Part shown: piece by piece, positions 42,489-54,345 of the stretch
Numbering within the stretch: position 1 is the first letter of the stretch
Layout of the letters: each line of letters starts with the position of its first letter
NCBI GenBank assembly: GCA_964036045.1
Contig: OZ038380.1
Span: forward strand, 120,003,199 to 120,067,198
Origin: Eutreptiella sp. 'Long Island Sound 2002'
Lineage: Eukaryota > Euglenozoa > Euglenophyceae > Eutreptiales > Eutreptiaceae
Direction: 5' to 3'
Length of the DNA: 64,000 nucleotides
Position numbers and translations under genes: made by a program
The notes under the pieces: model-generated
Seen by the model: only the letters and a program-made list of their open reading frames with translations
Told to the model about the DNA's origin: nothing
Database searches by the model: none

Positions 42489-44208
42489 CACCTTTCGGGA
42501 ATTGGATGAGGTGTTGCACAAACTGAAACCAGGGAAAACGCCAGGAGTAGATGGCCCACCTGCCGAGCTCTACTGTCCACCCCGGCTCCACCTGAAGAGG
42601 CACCTGACGGCGGGCCTCTGGGACATGGCCATAGGGAGGGCAGACATACCACCGGACGGGGCGAACCTTGTACACTCCTTGTACAAGAAAGGAGACTGGG
42701 CAGACCCGGACAACGGGAGGCCCATCCCGTGCGCCACCACGGAGGCAAAGCTCATCCGGATGCTCATCATGAAACGAGTGGCCCCAGTAGTGTACCGGGC
42801 CATCCCACCCACGATGTGGGGAGCAATACCGAGACACTCACCACTGGAGGCCACCTTTATGCAGGACGCAGTGGTGTATATGTACCCCGTCAGTCTCATC
42901 ATCACATCCCTGGACGACAAAGGGGCTATTTCCAACACCCCACACAGTCTTCTACAGGCCATCTGGGACCACAATGGACTTCCCTCTCAAGGAACTCTCC
43001 AGGTGTACCTCTCCATCCGCCTATAAGCGGTACAAACCGATGTTGGCACAACCCCGTGGACCCAGCCCAGCAGTGGAGTCCCGCATAGAGGCGCAGAGGG
43101 CCCATTCCTGTTCTTCCTCCTCACCCTCCCACTGGCCTGCTGCATACAGTGCACCTACACAAATGTAGCATTGTACCCCCTACGTACCACACTGCTGGCG
43201 TTCGCAAATGACATGGCCGTCGCTACCGCCACTGCCCGCCAGTCCCTCCCAGACGCCCCAGACAACGTCAGGGCTAATCAGGTACTCCACGATGTTACCA
43301 GCTACCTGCAAAGCACCCAGCTCCTGGTACACAACATCAAGTTAGCCACCCTGGTACACAATGCACCACCCCCACCTGTCCGCCCCGGTGACGCACACAT
43401 GACCCCAACGGACAATGCAACCTACCTTGGGATTCAACAGGCGGCCACACCAGAAGGGGTCACCCTACCACCCAATCTGGAACGCCAACCAACGCGCACC
43501 GTAGTCATCGTGCACATAGCAGCGCTGTCCACCCAGGCCCTGGCGTACTTTCTACAAGCCGTGCCAAATGAAACTATCAGGTTCCAGGCCCTGCACTTGA
43601 CACACCCCAAACACATGCTGCAAAGGGCCGTCACCACAGTTCGACGTGTGTGGGCCATCCAACGCCACGGGCCCACTTCCCTCCCTGCAGAGGTCCGGGC
43701 AGCATCAGCGCCATACTACGGGGACGGCACCAACCACCTGGTCCATAGCGCATACACTGCGCACACCACAACCCACCTACATCGCCTCGTGCACAACCAG
43801 GAACCGGAGGTACAGGAAGTCTTCAGACTAACACTACGAGAAGCCCAGCACCGCCGCAACACACGTCCCCAATACATCCTCGACCAACGGAGCCTCCCCA
43901 CAACAGTGGGAACACGCATTTGGAACCACCTACAGCTGCTGCTGCCACACCACAGTCATGTCATTCAAATGAACCAAAAATGCGAGGAGACAGGCTCCAT
44001 AGCCGTCCTACACACCGATGTGGGCCGGGGACCCAAAGGGGAGACCACCACCCTGTATCAGGTGGGCACCACACTACACCTCGTGAGGGTGACACCCAAC
44101 CAAATGCTATTTCTCCAGCGGGCGGGCACCCAGCACGTCCCATTCCTGACGCACCCCACCTGGCCAATCAAATGCTCCTGGAAAACAACCTGCGACAGGC
44201 GGCTGTAG
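42489..44208 (+). pseudogene. LINE reverse transcriptase, near full length, one nonsense codon
   Basis: A single frame (frame 1) runs from about 42489 to the TAA-terminated end at 44208, with one internal TAA at 43024-43026. Motifs: DEVLHKLKPGKTPGVDGPPA; LYKKGDWADPDNGRPI; box A ITSLDDKGAISNTPHSLL with the catalytic Asp; box B SGVPHRGAEGP (usual PQG altered); box C LLAFANDMAVAT, where the first Asp of the usual A/F-A-D-D is Asn; box D VHNIKLATLVHN; box E TYLGIQ. The thumb region follows (LSTQALAYFLQAVPNETIRF). It copies element RNA at the nicked target. The box C change should abolish activity. Confidence 0.88.
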
Positions 44209-45094
44209 CAGCCGATTGCCCGCAGACCACCGATGGCGAGATCCGTGAAGCCTACAACCTGTTTTGGGGCACTCACAAGCAACCCCTACCACAAAGCCCC
44301 CCGACAAGAAACCAGGCCAACCACCGGCGATCAGAACAAGTGGCGTACGTTCCGGAAACCACGATACCGGCAGCCCTCCCTTTTGCACCCAACGGCATCG
44401 AAGTCACCGTACGTGGCCGGCAAAGCACAGGGCAACTTATGGATGCCACCCCCACCAACAGCACGCCAGTTCTGCCCACCGCGGCTACCGCAGGACCGGC
44501 TGACAGCCATACCCACCACATGCTGGCGATGCGGACCGGATGCGCTGGCCACAACGTGGCCAATCCTTCAACCGTTGGCGCGCCAGAAGCACACACCGAC
44601 AGCCCATGCTACTCCGGAACAGCAGCTGTGGCTACACACACACTTCGAACCGGCCCCAGCGGGTACGTTAGCCACGGTGATTTGGCAGCTGAATACCCAG
44701 GCAGAGTGGCGTGTCCACCGAGGGGCATTCCGCACCAGACACCCCGCCCTCACCTACCCAGTACTGGCGAAACACCGCAGCAAGACGCCGGAGGCGCCTG
44801 CGTATCCCACAAAACAGCGCTGTCTCAAGCAAAATGCCAGAAACACAAACCATTGAATAGACCACGTACCACCCACAACGGGCATACCTACTCCAATACA
44901 TACACAACTACCTCATACAAGGGCACGGAAGGAACCGCGAGTGTGTGGAGATGAATGCGGCGGCAACGGAGATTGTCAACCAAGGAATCCGGGTTTACGC
45001 CGTCCCCCGGATCAAGCCAGCCAGCACAAGGCCCTGGGCCACCACAGAGAGATGAGCACACGTCCACGCATATCAACCTACATCCCCGTGCAGC
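44209..45094 (+). pseudogene. LINE connection region between RT and RNase H
   Basis: Frame 1 from 44233 to 44856 has 207 codons, ending in LWLHTHFEPAPAGTLATVIW and EWRVHRGAFRTRHPALTYPV. Frame changes follow to the RNase H start. No catalytic motif, as expected for a connection segment. Confidence 0.5.
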
Positions 45095-45600
45095 ATGCCC
45101 CGGCCAGACGACCAGATATCCGTCATATCTCAGGACACCTCTGGCAGGACGGGACTCACAGCGGCAGCCGGAGGGGCGGCTATGGCAATACGGCAAGACA
45201 AAACGGGCCAGCTACGGCAGAACCACATGACGGCAACCACCATTTTCGGGGCCTCATCGCACGGTGAACTGAGAGACACTAGCAAGCATTGTGGACACCG
45301 TTACCGCCATCTCCAAGATACCACAAAGTCAGCCCCACCACGTATGGGTCGTAACTGACGCAGCCGTGGACTTCCAGATCGTACGGCACCTCACCAAACA
45401 ACCACTGCACAAGGCGACAGACTCCAACCCAGGCATGCAAACACTACACCTGTGGGTGGCATTGCGGAACCTGCCAGGGCACTTTGTCTTACAATTAATA
45501 AAACGAGAGTTCCTACGCTTCAACCTAGGCAATTACATACCCACAACAAATTCGCGGAGCACCTACCAACCCCAGACGAGCCCCCGCTACACGACCACAT
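45095..45600 (+). pseudogene. LINE RNase H domain
   Basis: Frame 2 reads ISVISQDTSGRTGLTAAAGG then IFGASSHGELR (first Asp and Glu of the RNase HI triad). Frame 0 from 45291 continues TVTAISKIPQSQPHHVWVVT then DAAVDFQIVRHLTKQPLH (second Asp), ALRNLPGHFVLQLIK and a degraded end motif around NLGN. Together they span a complete RNase HI fold across one frameshift near 45290. It removes RNA from the cDNA hybrid. Confidence 0.72.
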
Positions 45601-46125
45601 GCACACCCACCTCCAACACCTACCCCCCATCTCGCACGCCGGGGAGCCGCCAACCTTGGTGCCTGACGAGGTGGTCTACAATGACACGTGGCGGACATAC
45701 CACTACCCACAGCCTCCCAGAACTATGGCCGACATCCGGGGCAGCCACGCGGCCACCACCCCCATGACCCGCCTCCAACGGGATTGCAAATGACGCTGGA
45801 CTACTCGGCCCTGGAACCATGCCTACTGCCAGTACACCTGCAGAAACGTCGAGCTCAGCTCTTGCTTGAGCAGCTACCCCTACTTGACAGAGTGACAGGA
45901 TGGTACAGCAGGAAGGGTGTTGACATACCGCCCGAATACACCATATGCCCATGCCACATGCACACACCGGAGACGTGTGATGACTTCACGAGATGCCCAC
46001 TGGCCCGGGACGGAGTACACCTGACAATTTGGAAACCCGAGGACGGGATCGTGCAACACGCCGGATGGGGCCCGACAACCCCGCCGGCCAGCGAGGTACG
46101 CCGCCTGATGCCAAGGAAGCCGTAA
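45601..46125 (+). pseudogene. LINE C-terminal zinc-knuckle region
   Basis: Frame 1 from about 45688 has LEPCLLPVHLQKRRAQLLLE and YSRKGVDIPPEYTICPCHMH then TPETCDDFTRCPLARDGVHL. The C-x-C ... H ... C-P spacing matches the Cys/His cluster that often closes RNase H-bearing LINE ORF2 proteins. Probably RNA binding. Confidence 0.65.
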
Positions 46126-46476
46126 TACCGGGGGCGGTGCTACTGGAGGTCTATCGAGTCCTCGCTGACCATGCACCCGGCACAAAGGCCACGGTGAGCC
46201 ACATGCAACTCACAGCCATCAAGCGTGCGGACGCACAGCTGCAACATTGTACCCAGCTATACACACAGGGAGCGCAGCACGCCCCGGACGACCGACGAAC
46301 CTACTACAACCTGATGATACACTACAAATCGGTCCAGCTGACAGATTCACGCACCACACGGGGACCATCAGGAGCCTGACCACACCACAGCACACCACTC
46401 GATGCAATACACGAGCCAATGGCAGGCGCGCCCCTAAACCAGCTGGTCCCTGCCCGCTGTATGCACTGTCCTCAGG
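46126..46476 (+). pseudogene. helical segment after the zinc knuckle
   Basis: Frame 0: LEVYRVLADHAPGTKATVSH, MQLTAIKRADAQLQHCTQLY and DDRRTYYNLMIHY, ending at a TGA near 46379. It likely continues the ORF2 C-terminus. If the region is two elements, the boundary is about here. Confidence 0.45.
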
Positions 46477-46791
46477 ATGCCCACGGGCAAAGCCCCCCAT
46501 CCGGGCGGACCGGAGGAACGGTGCATCATATGCCTCGAACCGGGGCGGCTCGGCCATCAACTTGGCTGTGGCGGCACCGAGACGCTGCATTGCTTTTGCA
46601 GTCAGTTCGTGGACAAGCTGCACCAGTGCCCCATGTGCAGGCAGCGGCACCCCCTGTGCACCAGACCACCCCCCAGGGAAACCAAACACGACGACCTCAA
46701 GCTGGCCATAATCAGGATGCTGGCCACCCAGAACATCTGGGCCCCCCACGATCACATTTGGGGCGGGACAGCCCAGATGTCGAGTGGCTAG
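46477..46791 (+). pseudogene. RING-like zinc finger module
   Basis: In 104 codons the frame reads ERCIICLEPGRLGHQLGCGG then TETLHCFCSQFVDKLHQ and CPMCRQRHPLC. The pattern C-x2-C ... C-x6-H-C-x-C ... C-x2-C resembles a C3HC4 RING, with a longer loop between the third Cys and the His. RING proteins are usually ubiquitin or SUMO ligases. Within a LINE this is unexpected. Composition matches the rest of the element. No matching upstream start is needed if it is part of a polyprotein. Confidence 0.6.
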
Positions 46792-49700
46792 AGACACTGC
46801 AGGTCCTGACGCCACCGCCAGCCCGCCCGCCCTTCGGACAGGGGCGCTGGCAGGAACCGGCAGGCAACAACCCCACCAACCACGCCCCGGACCACGAGCC
46901 CTATGACACGATGCCACAGGCGAGCTGCTGAGCACCCTGGACCAGACTGGAATGAAGCTTCACAACTACAGGGCCCTCACCGTTGCCCTAACCAGCCGTT
47001 TCCCATTTGCCTTCGGATGGCTGCTGGGCGATAGCGAATGGCTCATGGGCCTCGCCTGAAACGCCCACGGCCAAGAGTGGGAAGACCTGTTCTGGCGCAG
47101 TGGAGGGCTGCGCCCAAACACCATCCACAGGGTCATGGGGGCATGGTTGATATGGCGACAGATCCCTGTCCCCGAGTGGCTACGAGCTGTAGTCGCACGG
47201 GCCCAACAGCCGTCTGTGCCCCCACCACAACCTGGCACCTATGGAAATGTGGCCGTGGCCCGCACAGCCCAAGGTGTTGCAGCCCTGCCACACTATGGAT
47301 CCAGCTCCAGCACCCCGAGCCGACCAGGCGAGTCCGAATACAGCCCGCCCCCTTGGCGAGACCAGTACCATGGATATCCCAGCTCCCCGAGTGCTTTCAT
47401 TCGGACCCAGCCGAGGCCGCGGAGGGCAGCCGGGGCAACGGGGGCTCTGGAACCATCACGGGCCGACCCGCTGAGGCCCCGGCAGGAGCCTGCGGCCATA
47501 CGAGCGGCACGCCGCCACCCACCAATGCCGCAGCATCACCCGGGCTCCGCCAGCGACCAGCCACAGGGCACGGCCACTGGGGACCGGGGCAATCCAGCAC
47601 CTCCAAACGGGGAGTGATAACCTCTGACCTGAAGAACCCCCTAACATCACGAACCCACAACCAGAGGCCGCGCCGAGCCCCACAAGACGACAAACCGCGA
47701 CGACGACCAGAGACTGACTCACGCCAAGACTCCCTGACACAACCGACAACATCGGAGACGCCCATCAATCACCCAACCACGAGCTCAGCCTCGGCATGGC
47801 GCCGGCGTGTGCCCCGCGCACCGATGCACCAACAAGGGCGCAACACCACTTGCCTCATCCCGCAACACCACAGCTGCAAGCGCCAACACTGGCTCAGACT
47901 TTGCAGGGGGGCATACCGCCCCGGAACCACGGCCGAACCAACTGCGGCGCCGACTACAGACGGGATGCAGTCGGTCACCAGCATATCAGACAACACGCCA
48001 CCGGGGCCACATAGCCCAGGGGCCCACCCGGAGGCCCAGGCTCCGGACGACACAAGTGCGCTACCCACACCACCGCCCAGCCCAAAACGGGACGACCCCA
48101 CGGGGAACACTGAGGCCGGACCCCAGGAGACGGCACAAGGGGACAGCCAGAAAAGACTGGAAGCGCGGCGCGCTGAACTCATAGCCCCCATGTCCTAGGC
48201 GGAAGAGGATAGGATGGACGGATATCTGATACACTACGACACGGACAAGGAGCTGGACTCGAGGACACTAGGGATGGGACCGCCGGGGACCATCAGGGTC
48301 AGTATTCGCCGACACGACATGGATGCGGAGAGACCCGGGGACCCTCAGCAACCAACCTCCGGGACACATGCAGGGGAGCCCAGTGGCACTGCCCGCCCAC
48401 CACAATCCACAACCAAGGATGCAGACGCCCGCAGTTGCGCCGCGGCGGACCCAGGCCCCGACACCCAGACACTGCCCGCGGCCTCTCCGGGAACGGCGGA
48501 CACAGCGGGGGAAGCACCCTGCTCGCAGGCCACCAACCAGCCAGAGGCGGTGACGTGCGCTGTCCAGGCACCAAGGGGCAGCGGACACAGGGATGCAGGG
48601 GGACAGGGGACCACGTGCACCACAAACGCCCCCCCGGCTGTACTGCACGGGGATCGGGCCGTGGGAGCCACTGAAGGCGCCCACCCGCCACAATCCCCGG
48701 CCGCGGGAACGCTGTACACCTCGGTGGGGCCATGAGCACTGCACGTGCGGGGACATACGACAATCCACCGCCCGGGGCCCCAGAGACAAAGGACATCCTG
48801 GCGTCTGTCCTCAACCCTCCGCACCAACAGCGGACCAAGGAACGCACGCAGACGAGCACCTCCACGACGATGAGTCCTTCGCCGCCTTCATGGGGACTGG
48901 GCCCCAATCACGGGGCCAACAACCACATCCGCGCTGCGGCGCGTGTCGCACGACGCGGAGCGCACAAGCCCTGCGCGGAATTTTGCGTCCGCGTCCCAGC
49001 ACGCGCATCTTCGCCGCAACCATGCCGCCTTGGGATCGGCGGCAGAAACCCAGGCGGCCACCACGGGGGACGGTCAAACAGGAGGGCAGCAAGAAGGGGT
49101 GGCCAATCAGCGCCCAGGCACACAGGACGCGCCGGTCCATGGGGTCCAGGCGCCGGCAGAGACGGGCACCATCAGTCGACCGGTGGAGGGAGTGACCCCA
49201 TGAATGACCCGACAACCTAGACAGGAGAGCCTGGACCATGCAAAATCCGAAGGGGCCACAGCGGAGGCGGATCGCGCAGCGGCCCTTGACCTGGACCTGT
49301 GGAACCCCCAATATCTGACGTGGAGCAGCTCACCATCCAAGTCCGGACCCCGTAGATCCTCATGGACGTACACCACATCAGGACCAGCACCCGCACCATG
49401 GCGGACGTCATATTTAACCTCCGTGAAGGGCAACACTCCCCGCCCCCCACCCTGGAAGACCCCGGCGAGTGGCGGTATGACGCTGACCGACTCATGTCCA
49501 ACAGGGGTGCCTAAACCCCAGATGACCTAAACCGGTTGCATTGGCGGTGGCACCACAGAGCGGTCCTCCCCATCCGAGAGGCCCTGATTCCAACAATCCA
49601 GACCCCGCTTCCCCGAGGCGCACCAGCGGTCTTCGATTGCCCAGGGGCCTTTGAGGCAGGTGGCACGGCCCGGCCACTCGCAGAGCCCGCACAGACAACA

Positions 49701-50754
49701 AACCAGAATGGCAGCCGCATGTGATCCGCAACGGAGCCGGCTCCGGCCGTTCGCCCACCACTGGCCGGACCATGGCAACCAGTGCGCCTCGGATGCAGCA
49801 GCGGGGCGACACTCTCCTCGGAAACCGCAGCCACCGCGGGGACAAGGAGGTCGGCGAACGCCAAACACCTACCGCACACCGCCCTAAGCAGCCCGACAGG
49901 TGACCTCCCATGCCAGCGACGACAGCAACCCGTCAGAACAGAGCGGGCGACACCGCCGGCGAATGTCACCCAAAGCCGAATTCCAGCGACCGACGGAAAG
50001 GCCCCGAACAGACCGCACGCCCATCCCCACCATTATCCCACCCACTGAACATGCACGTTTGGCAGCGCTCAGCGCGCACATCGAGACCGCAGAAGCCATG
50101 GCGGCTCCAACACCGCTTCCCCCCATGCAAGGACGATCCCTACGGAAACAGGAACACACGAACCATCGGCAGCCCGCATACGGCGACACTGATATCAGCA
50201 CCATCGCTGCACCTCTCGCATGATGGAAACCCCACAGCAACTCCACAACAACGGCCAGAGCGCCCGCACGCAGCACCACACACACCAGAGTACGCGGCAA
50301 GGGGGACCAGGAGCTACGAGGCAGCGACCACCGAAGTCAAAATGGCTGTGACACCACCGACTGTGGCCGAGCCAGCCCCGCGCGGTGACCCCGACGCGGC
50401 ACGCGCCGCACCTCCCACCCGGGCTGCGGTGCAAGTACACAATGACCCCAGCGACGCGAAGTCCACCACCAATGAGGCCATGACGGAAAGCCGGGGGTCG
50501 GGGACTTCCGAGACCACTCCCCTCGCTGCCGCACACCACAGCCTGGCGCCCTCGCAGTCCGGGCCCGATGCTGCAAACATGCACACGGAGCCTAACGATG
50601 ACGCGTCAGGGGACAATCCCTCGCCGGACACCCTTGCGGCCCGGGGCAGGGAAATCATGCCTCCCCACTCCTCAGACCACCGAACGCGGGGGACAACCTC
50701 GACCTGGAGGAAGTGCGAAGGGTATACGACATCTACCACTGAACGCCCTCACAA
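46792..50754 (+). pseudogene. Pro/Thr/Ala/Gly-rich coding region, several broken frames
   Basis: Long frames at 47038-48198, 48214-48735, 48732-49220 and 49910-50764 are low-complexity and unconserved-looking. The DNA is A/C/G-rich and stop-poor, so frame choice is uncertain. A protein-like island occurs at about 46930-47230 (YRALTVALTSRFPFAFGWLL; IHRVMGAWLIWRQIPVPEWL). No domain was recognised. It may be a disordered linker between the RING and protease-like modules. Confidence 0.4.
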
Positions 50755-51855
50755 AACCTGGTAGACGCCCTCCGAGAACAAGTCAAGGCCCTTTGTGGCG
50801 ACCGACGATTCGCGGCAGCCCTCCTCCTACGCGGGACTACCAACATCCGCGTGCAGCACCTCCAGGGGCTTCTCGCCCTTGGACAAGAGAGCACGGACGA
50901 CCTCGTCGACCTGTGGATCTGGTGGTTCAACTGCCAGCAGCCAGACCAGGGGCGGGTATGGGTCTTGCACCTGGCCTGAACACACGCGGCCATCGCCCGG
51001 CCGACCGAGCCCCGACCTGCACCCAACCCCGGAGGCCGGACACGAGCCTCACCGCCACTCAACGCTAACGCCCTCAACATCCCGCCAGACGGAGGCTTTG
51101 CGTACTGGGAAAGCAGGATTGCCAGGGAGAGGGGACAAAACCTCCGGACGATGACAGAGCGCTACATGCAAACGGCAGGGCCAGAGGCGCACGCGGAGCC
51201 GCCGCCGTGAGACGCCCCCAGCACAGTCGCCATGGTGGTGTTGAAAAACGGCCAGTACTACCAGGTGAGGATCAGGCCACGACCGCCGGACATTTTTTTC
51301 GGCTGGGAGGCTGCTGACTCCATGCTGCCCAGGGACGTGGGCCTGCCGGATGACCGCAGTCCCCTACTCCTGGGCCAACCCCCAGACCTCCTGACGGCCA
51401 TTGTGTCTGGTGCGGCCGGCACATGGCACCCAGGACAAACCCTCTACTGCCCGTGGCGGTGGGCCCAATGGAGGTTGCCGCATACCAGGGACTGGTCAGC
51501 GGCATGGAGGTTCCACCTGGATGGCCGGCAGCAGACGGAGGCCATTGCACCCCACGAACGGACGGCCCGGCGGCCCGCCTCAGACAGGCTATGTGCCGTC
51601 CTTGCGATCCACCAGATCCGGACGCTGGCGGCGGAGCAGGTGTCACCCGCCATCCACACGGAGGACGAAGCGCGAGCAGCAGAAACAGCCATCTGCAGCG
51701 CCCTCACCAGACAACCGGGTAACCCCCACGCCCTGACTTTTCCGATGCCCTTACAGGCGACACGCCACAGGCCAGACCCCCGGGACGCGCGGATCACCGA
51801 GACTGCGGCCATACCCCACCCGTCACCATGCGACCACAGGGGCCGACGGACATGA
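50755..51855 (+). pseudogene. Ulp1-like (C48-type) cysteine-protease candidate
   Basis: One frame (frame 1) runs for 366 codons with two nonsense codons (TGA at 50977-50979 and 51208-51210). The first part, LLLRGTTNIRVQHLQGLLAL then STDDLVDLWIWWFN, is like the Ulp1 N-terminal 'W L xD xxI xxxxxxL' block. The second part, VAMVVLKNGQYYQVRIRP then WEAADSMLP, sits where Ulp1 proteases have the catalytic His and Asp (Gln is in the His position). The last block, SDRLCAVLAIHQIRTLAAEQ, matches the 'D-C-G-xx-xx' Cys region with Ala for Gly. If correct, a SUMO-type protease was encoded by the element and this copy is inactive. The assignment rests on spacing and motifs only. Confidence 0.42.
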
Positions 51856-53620
51856 CCGCAACCCCGCCTGCCCACCAGAGCAGACCACCGGAGCGGCACC
51901 ATTGAGACCACCCCCTCACAAACCCACCCACTATACGCGAGCGCCTCTGCTATTCAGCTATGGTGCGTACCCGTGAGACGCCGGCTCTCGCCAAACCCGC
52001 ATGATGTATCCCGAGCGGTACCGAGGGTGCCCACGACGCATCCAGTGCACCAGGCCAGTAAGCTGATCGGACGACCTGCAGCCCGGGAACGCCAAGAAAG
52101 CTATGCAGGATTGCACACGCCACGCTGTGCAGCCTGGGCCTGCCTGCCTGCCGCACCATGGCCAAGAACAGGAGGATACGGGGGGACCCACGGTCCACTT
52201 CGCAGTCCCCGTCACCGTGACTTTCTGGTGGGGCACCCCCTTGCGAGGCCGGAATATCTATGCCACGACGAGGGGCAGCTCGCCACCACAAAAATGCTCC
52301 CAGGCGCGGGGATGGGAGGCCCACCAAGTGGATACAACCAGAACAACGCCGCGGCAGACCAGCGCATTGCGCCGCGAGGCGTGCACATCTGGAGAACCCG
52401 GCCGCTGGGCCACCCTTGTCCGTGTGAGGCCGGACACAGCACCTCAAAGAGGGCTGACGGGAGCCCGAAGAGCCAAGCGCCCATATACCAGCCGGCCCCC
52501 GCCGGCGGTGCTAAGGAAAGCTACATTGGACATCCGTTTGCACAGGTAACCTTCAGGAATGTTATCCACTGGGGCAGAGTACAGAGGGCCAGGTAGGCCA
52601 GGGGTATTGGGGCCGCAGGCCCACGTAGGGCCGCAGACCAGAACAGTACCGGCCCAACGTCACCTAAGGCCCTTAGGCCCCAATGGGCCGACACGACCCA
52701 GCCGGAACTGCACAGTACATTTGCACGGGCACAAGGGGGCACTGAGCGATGTGAGGGAGCACCATACCCCGGGCATCGGGGGTAAGGAGGGGTATGCCAG
52801 GGGATGCACAACACCGCGCACGCCAGATGCCCCAGGACTCCCAAAGGGAGCGGGGGAGGCACCGACCGGGGGGGCGATGCAACGAATGGTGTTGTACATG
52901 CGCTGCAAACACGTGAGGACAGGGGACCCACAATGGCGACAGAAGTCAGTGCAGCGAGGGATAGTGATGCTGAGAGGGTGCGAGGCCGAGGGCAGGCGAC
53001 TCGATACTACCTTGGCGGGCCCGGCCACCACTGGCTGCACCTCAGTGACCTGCATGAACCGCTGAGTACGGCGAAACACCCACCACCACATCCGGGGCCA
53101 ATTAAGGCGGCCGCATGGGCAAGCACTGGCTACGACGTGGCAGGCCCCCTGACAGGCACGCCGACCACAGGGCGGCCAGCACATAGCCATTGGTCAACTG
53201 ACTGGCACGAGCCACACAGAACCTAACTACCGGCACCAGGACCCACCAAAACGACCATGCCGACGCCGGCAGCAGCACAACAGGCCTAACGGCAAACAAG
53301 CCGACCATGCCGCGGCTGGCACTGCCAGACACCGCCAACGCTGCTATAGAACCAACACCTGGACTGCAAACAGACGACACACAAACCGGCGAGCACCGAA
53401 CCAGCCGGACATGCAGGGGTCAAAGCGGGAACGGCAACCTCAGGACGGGCGACACCATGGTGCGCCACGCCCGCCAACGACCACACCCGTGAGCGCAACA
53501 ACGCACCACACCTCTACCACCATACAACCCACCAACCAACGACAACAACCTGCTACGAAGCACCGGCCCCCGGGGAGAGCGCAAGCTCAACCGGGTCAGG
53601 AGGTGTGAGTACCCGTCACG
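51856..53620 (+). other. 3' part of the LINE, coding not recognised
   Basis: Frames at 51973-52596 (207 codons) and 52559-53065 (168 codons) are low-complexity. No domain. It may include the C-terminus and the start of the 3' UTR. Confidence 0.35.
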
Positions 53621-54006
53621 GCAAGGGAGTCCTGTAGCACGTGCCTCTGCAAGTTGCCTCACGCCTACTGAAAACCAACCGGGGTTGGGGTTCCTGCAGG
53701 ACATGGCCTCTGGCCTAACGCCTGGCCCCTGGGCCCCAAAATCAGGTGGTTGATGAGGAGATGCAATGAGACCCACCCCTTTGTATCATCCGCCCGAAGG
53801 AGAGTGATGTGAAACCTCGGTCCACATGGGTTACCTCTCTGGGCAGAACCCGATGCAGGGTAGTGCTGGCAGCCGCCGAGCCCTTCTCCCATATGGGGGA
53901 GCCGCTTTTTGGGGGCACGTGAACTAGGGCAGTGGGTGGGTGAGCCAAAGCCCAAAGGGAAGACCCCCCTTGGGGCAACCCCAGTCCCGACATGACCTAT
54001 CTACCT
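53621..54006 (+). other. 3' UTR and tail of the large LINE
   Basis: Non-coding. GGCACGTGAACTAGGGCAGT (about 53915) matches the 3' ends of copies A (5456-6041) and C (61680-62265). It ends GACCTATCTACCT at 54006. The next bases, CTCAG, look like a splice acceptor of the following gene, so the insertion may lie in its intron. Confidence 0.65.
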
Positions 54007-54344
54007 CTCAGTTCGATAGAAAGAGGCCAAGGAGAAGGCAGTTTCGGCAGCGAGAGCAGGAGAAAGCTGACCTCGCGAGGGTTCAATATGCTCTGAAGAC
54101 GATGGAATCGCAGCCGAAGGAGGTGCAAGACAAACTGACAGAGAAGAAAGCGTCTGGTGGTCACAGGACCGACATGGATTGAGACACCAGAAACACAAGT
54201 ACAGCAAGTCCGAGCGCAGCAACAGTCATGGGAGCGTCTGCGGCGAACCAGGCGTGCAACAGGGGCGACATGGGGATGGGTAATGGCATGGGCATGGGCA
54301 TGGGCCTGGAGATGGGCATGGCGGGCTCTGCTGGTGGTCCCATG
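54007..54344 (+). CDS. Met/Gly-rich protein gene, upstream exon(s)
   Basis: After an acceptor-like CTCAG the frame reads DRKRPRRRQFRQREQEKADL and RVQYALKTMESQPKEVQDKL, a basic, helical segment. It meets a TGA at 54180-54182 that may be intronic or a mutation. In the same frame it becomes MGASAANQACNRGDMGMGNG and then Met/Gly repeats ending SAGGPM at 54344. There the LTR element is inserted. Removing the element restores the frame into 56710. The family is unknown; Met/Gly-rich tails occur in several unrelated RNA-binding or chaperone proteins. Probably a host gene, since it has no transposon features. Confidence 0.5.
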
Positions 54345-54345
54345 G

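Larger units (their letters stand above)
35350..54006 (+). mobile_element. giant degenerate non-LTR retrotransposon (about 17-18.6 kb), limits partly inferred
   Basis: All recognisable modules are on the plus strand, in the order AP-type endonuclease (about 41.1-42.0), RT (42.49-44.2), RNase H (45.1-45.6), zinc knuckle (45.95), RING-like finger (46.5), low-complexity region (47-50.7) and Ulp1-like candidate (50.75-51.86). A 3' UTR follows, ending in GACCTATCTACCT at 54006. The whole stretch shares one unusual composition: A/C-rich sense strand, Pro/Thr/His/Gln-rich proteins. The 3' end is supported by a tail shared with other copies in the window. The 5' end is inferred from the A/C-rich leader. 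It could also be two elements in tandem with the boundary near 46.4 kb. Confidence 0.6.
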
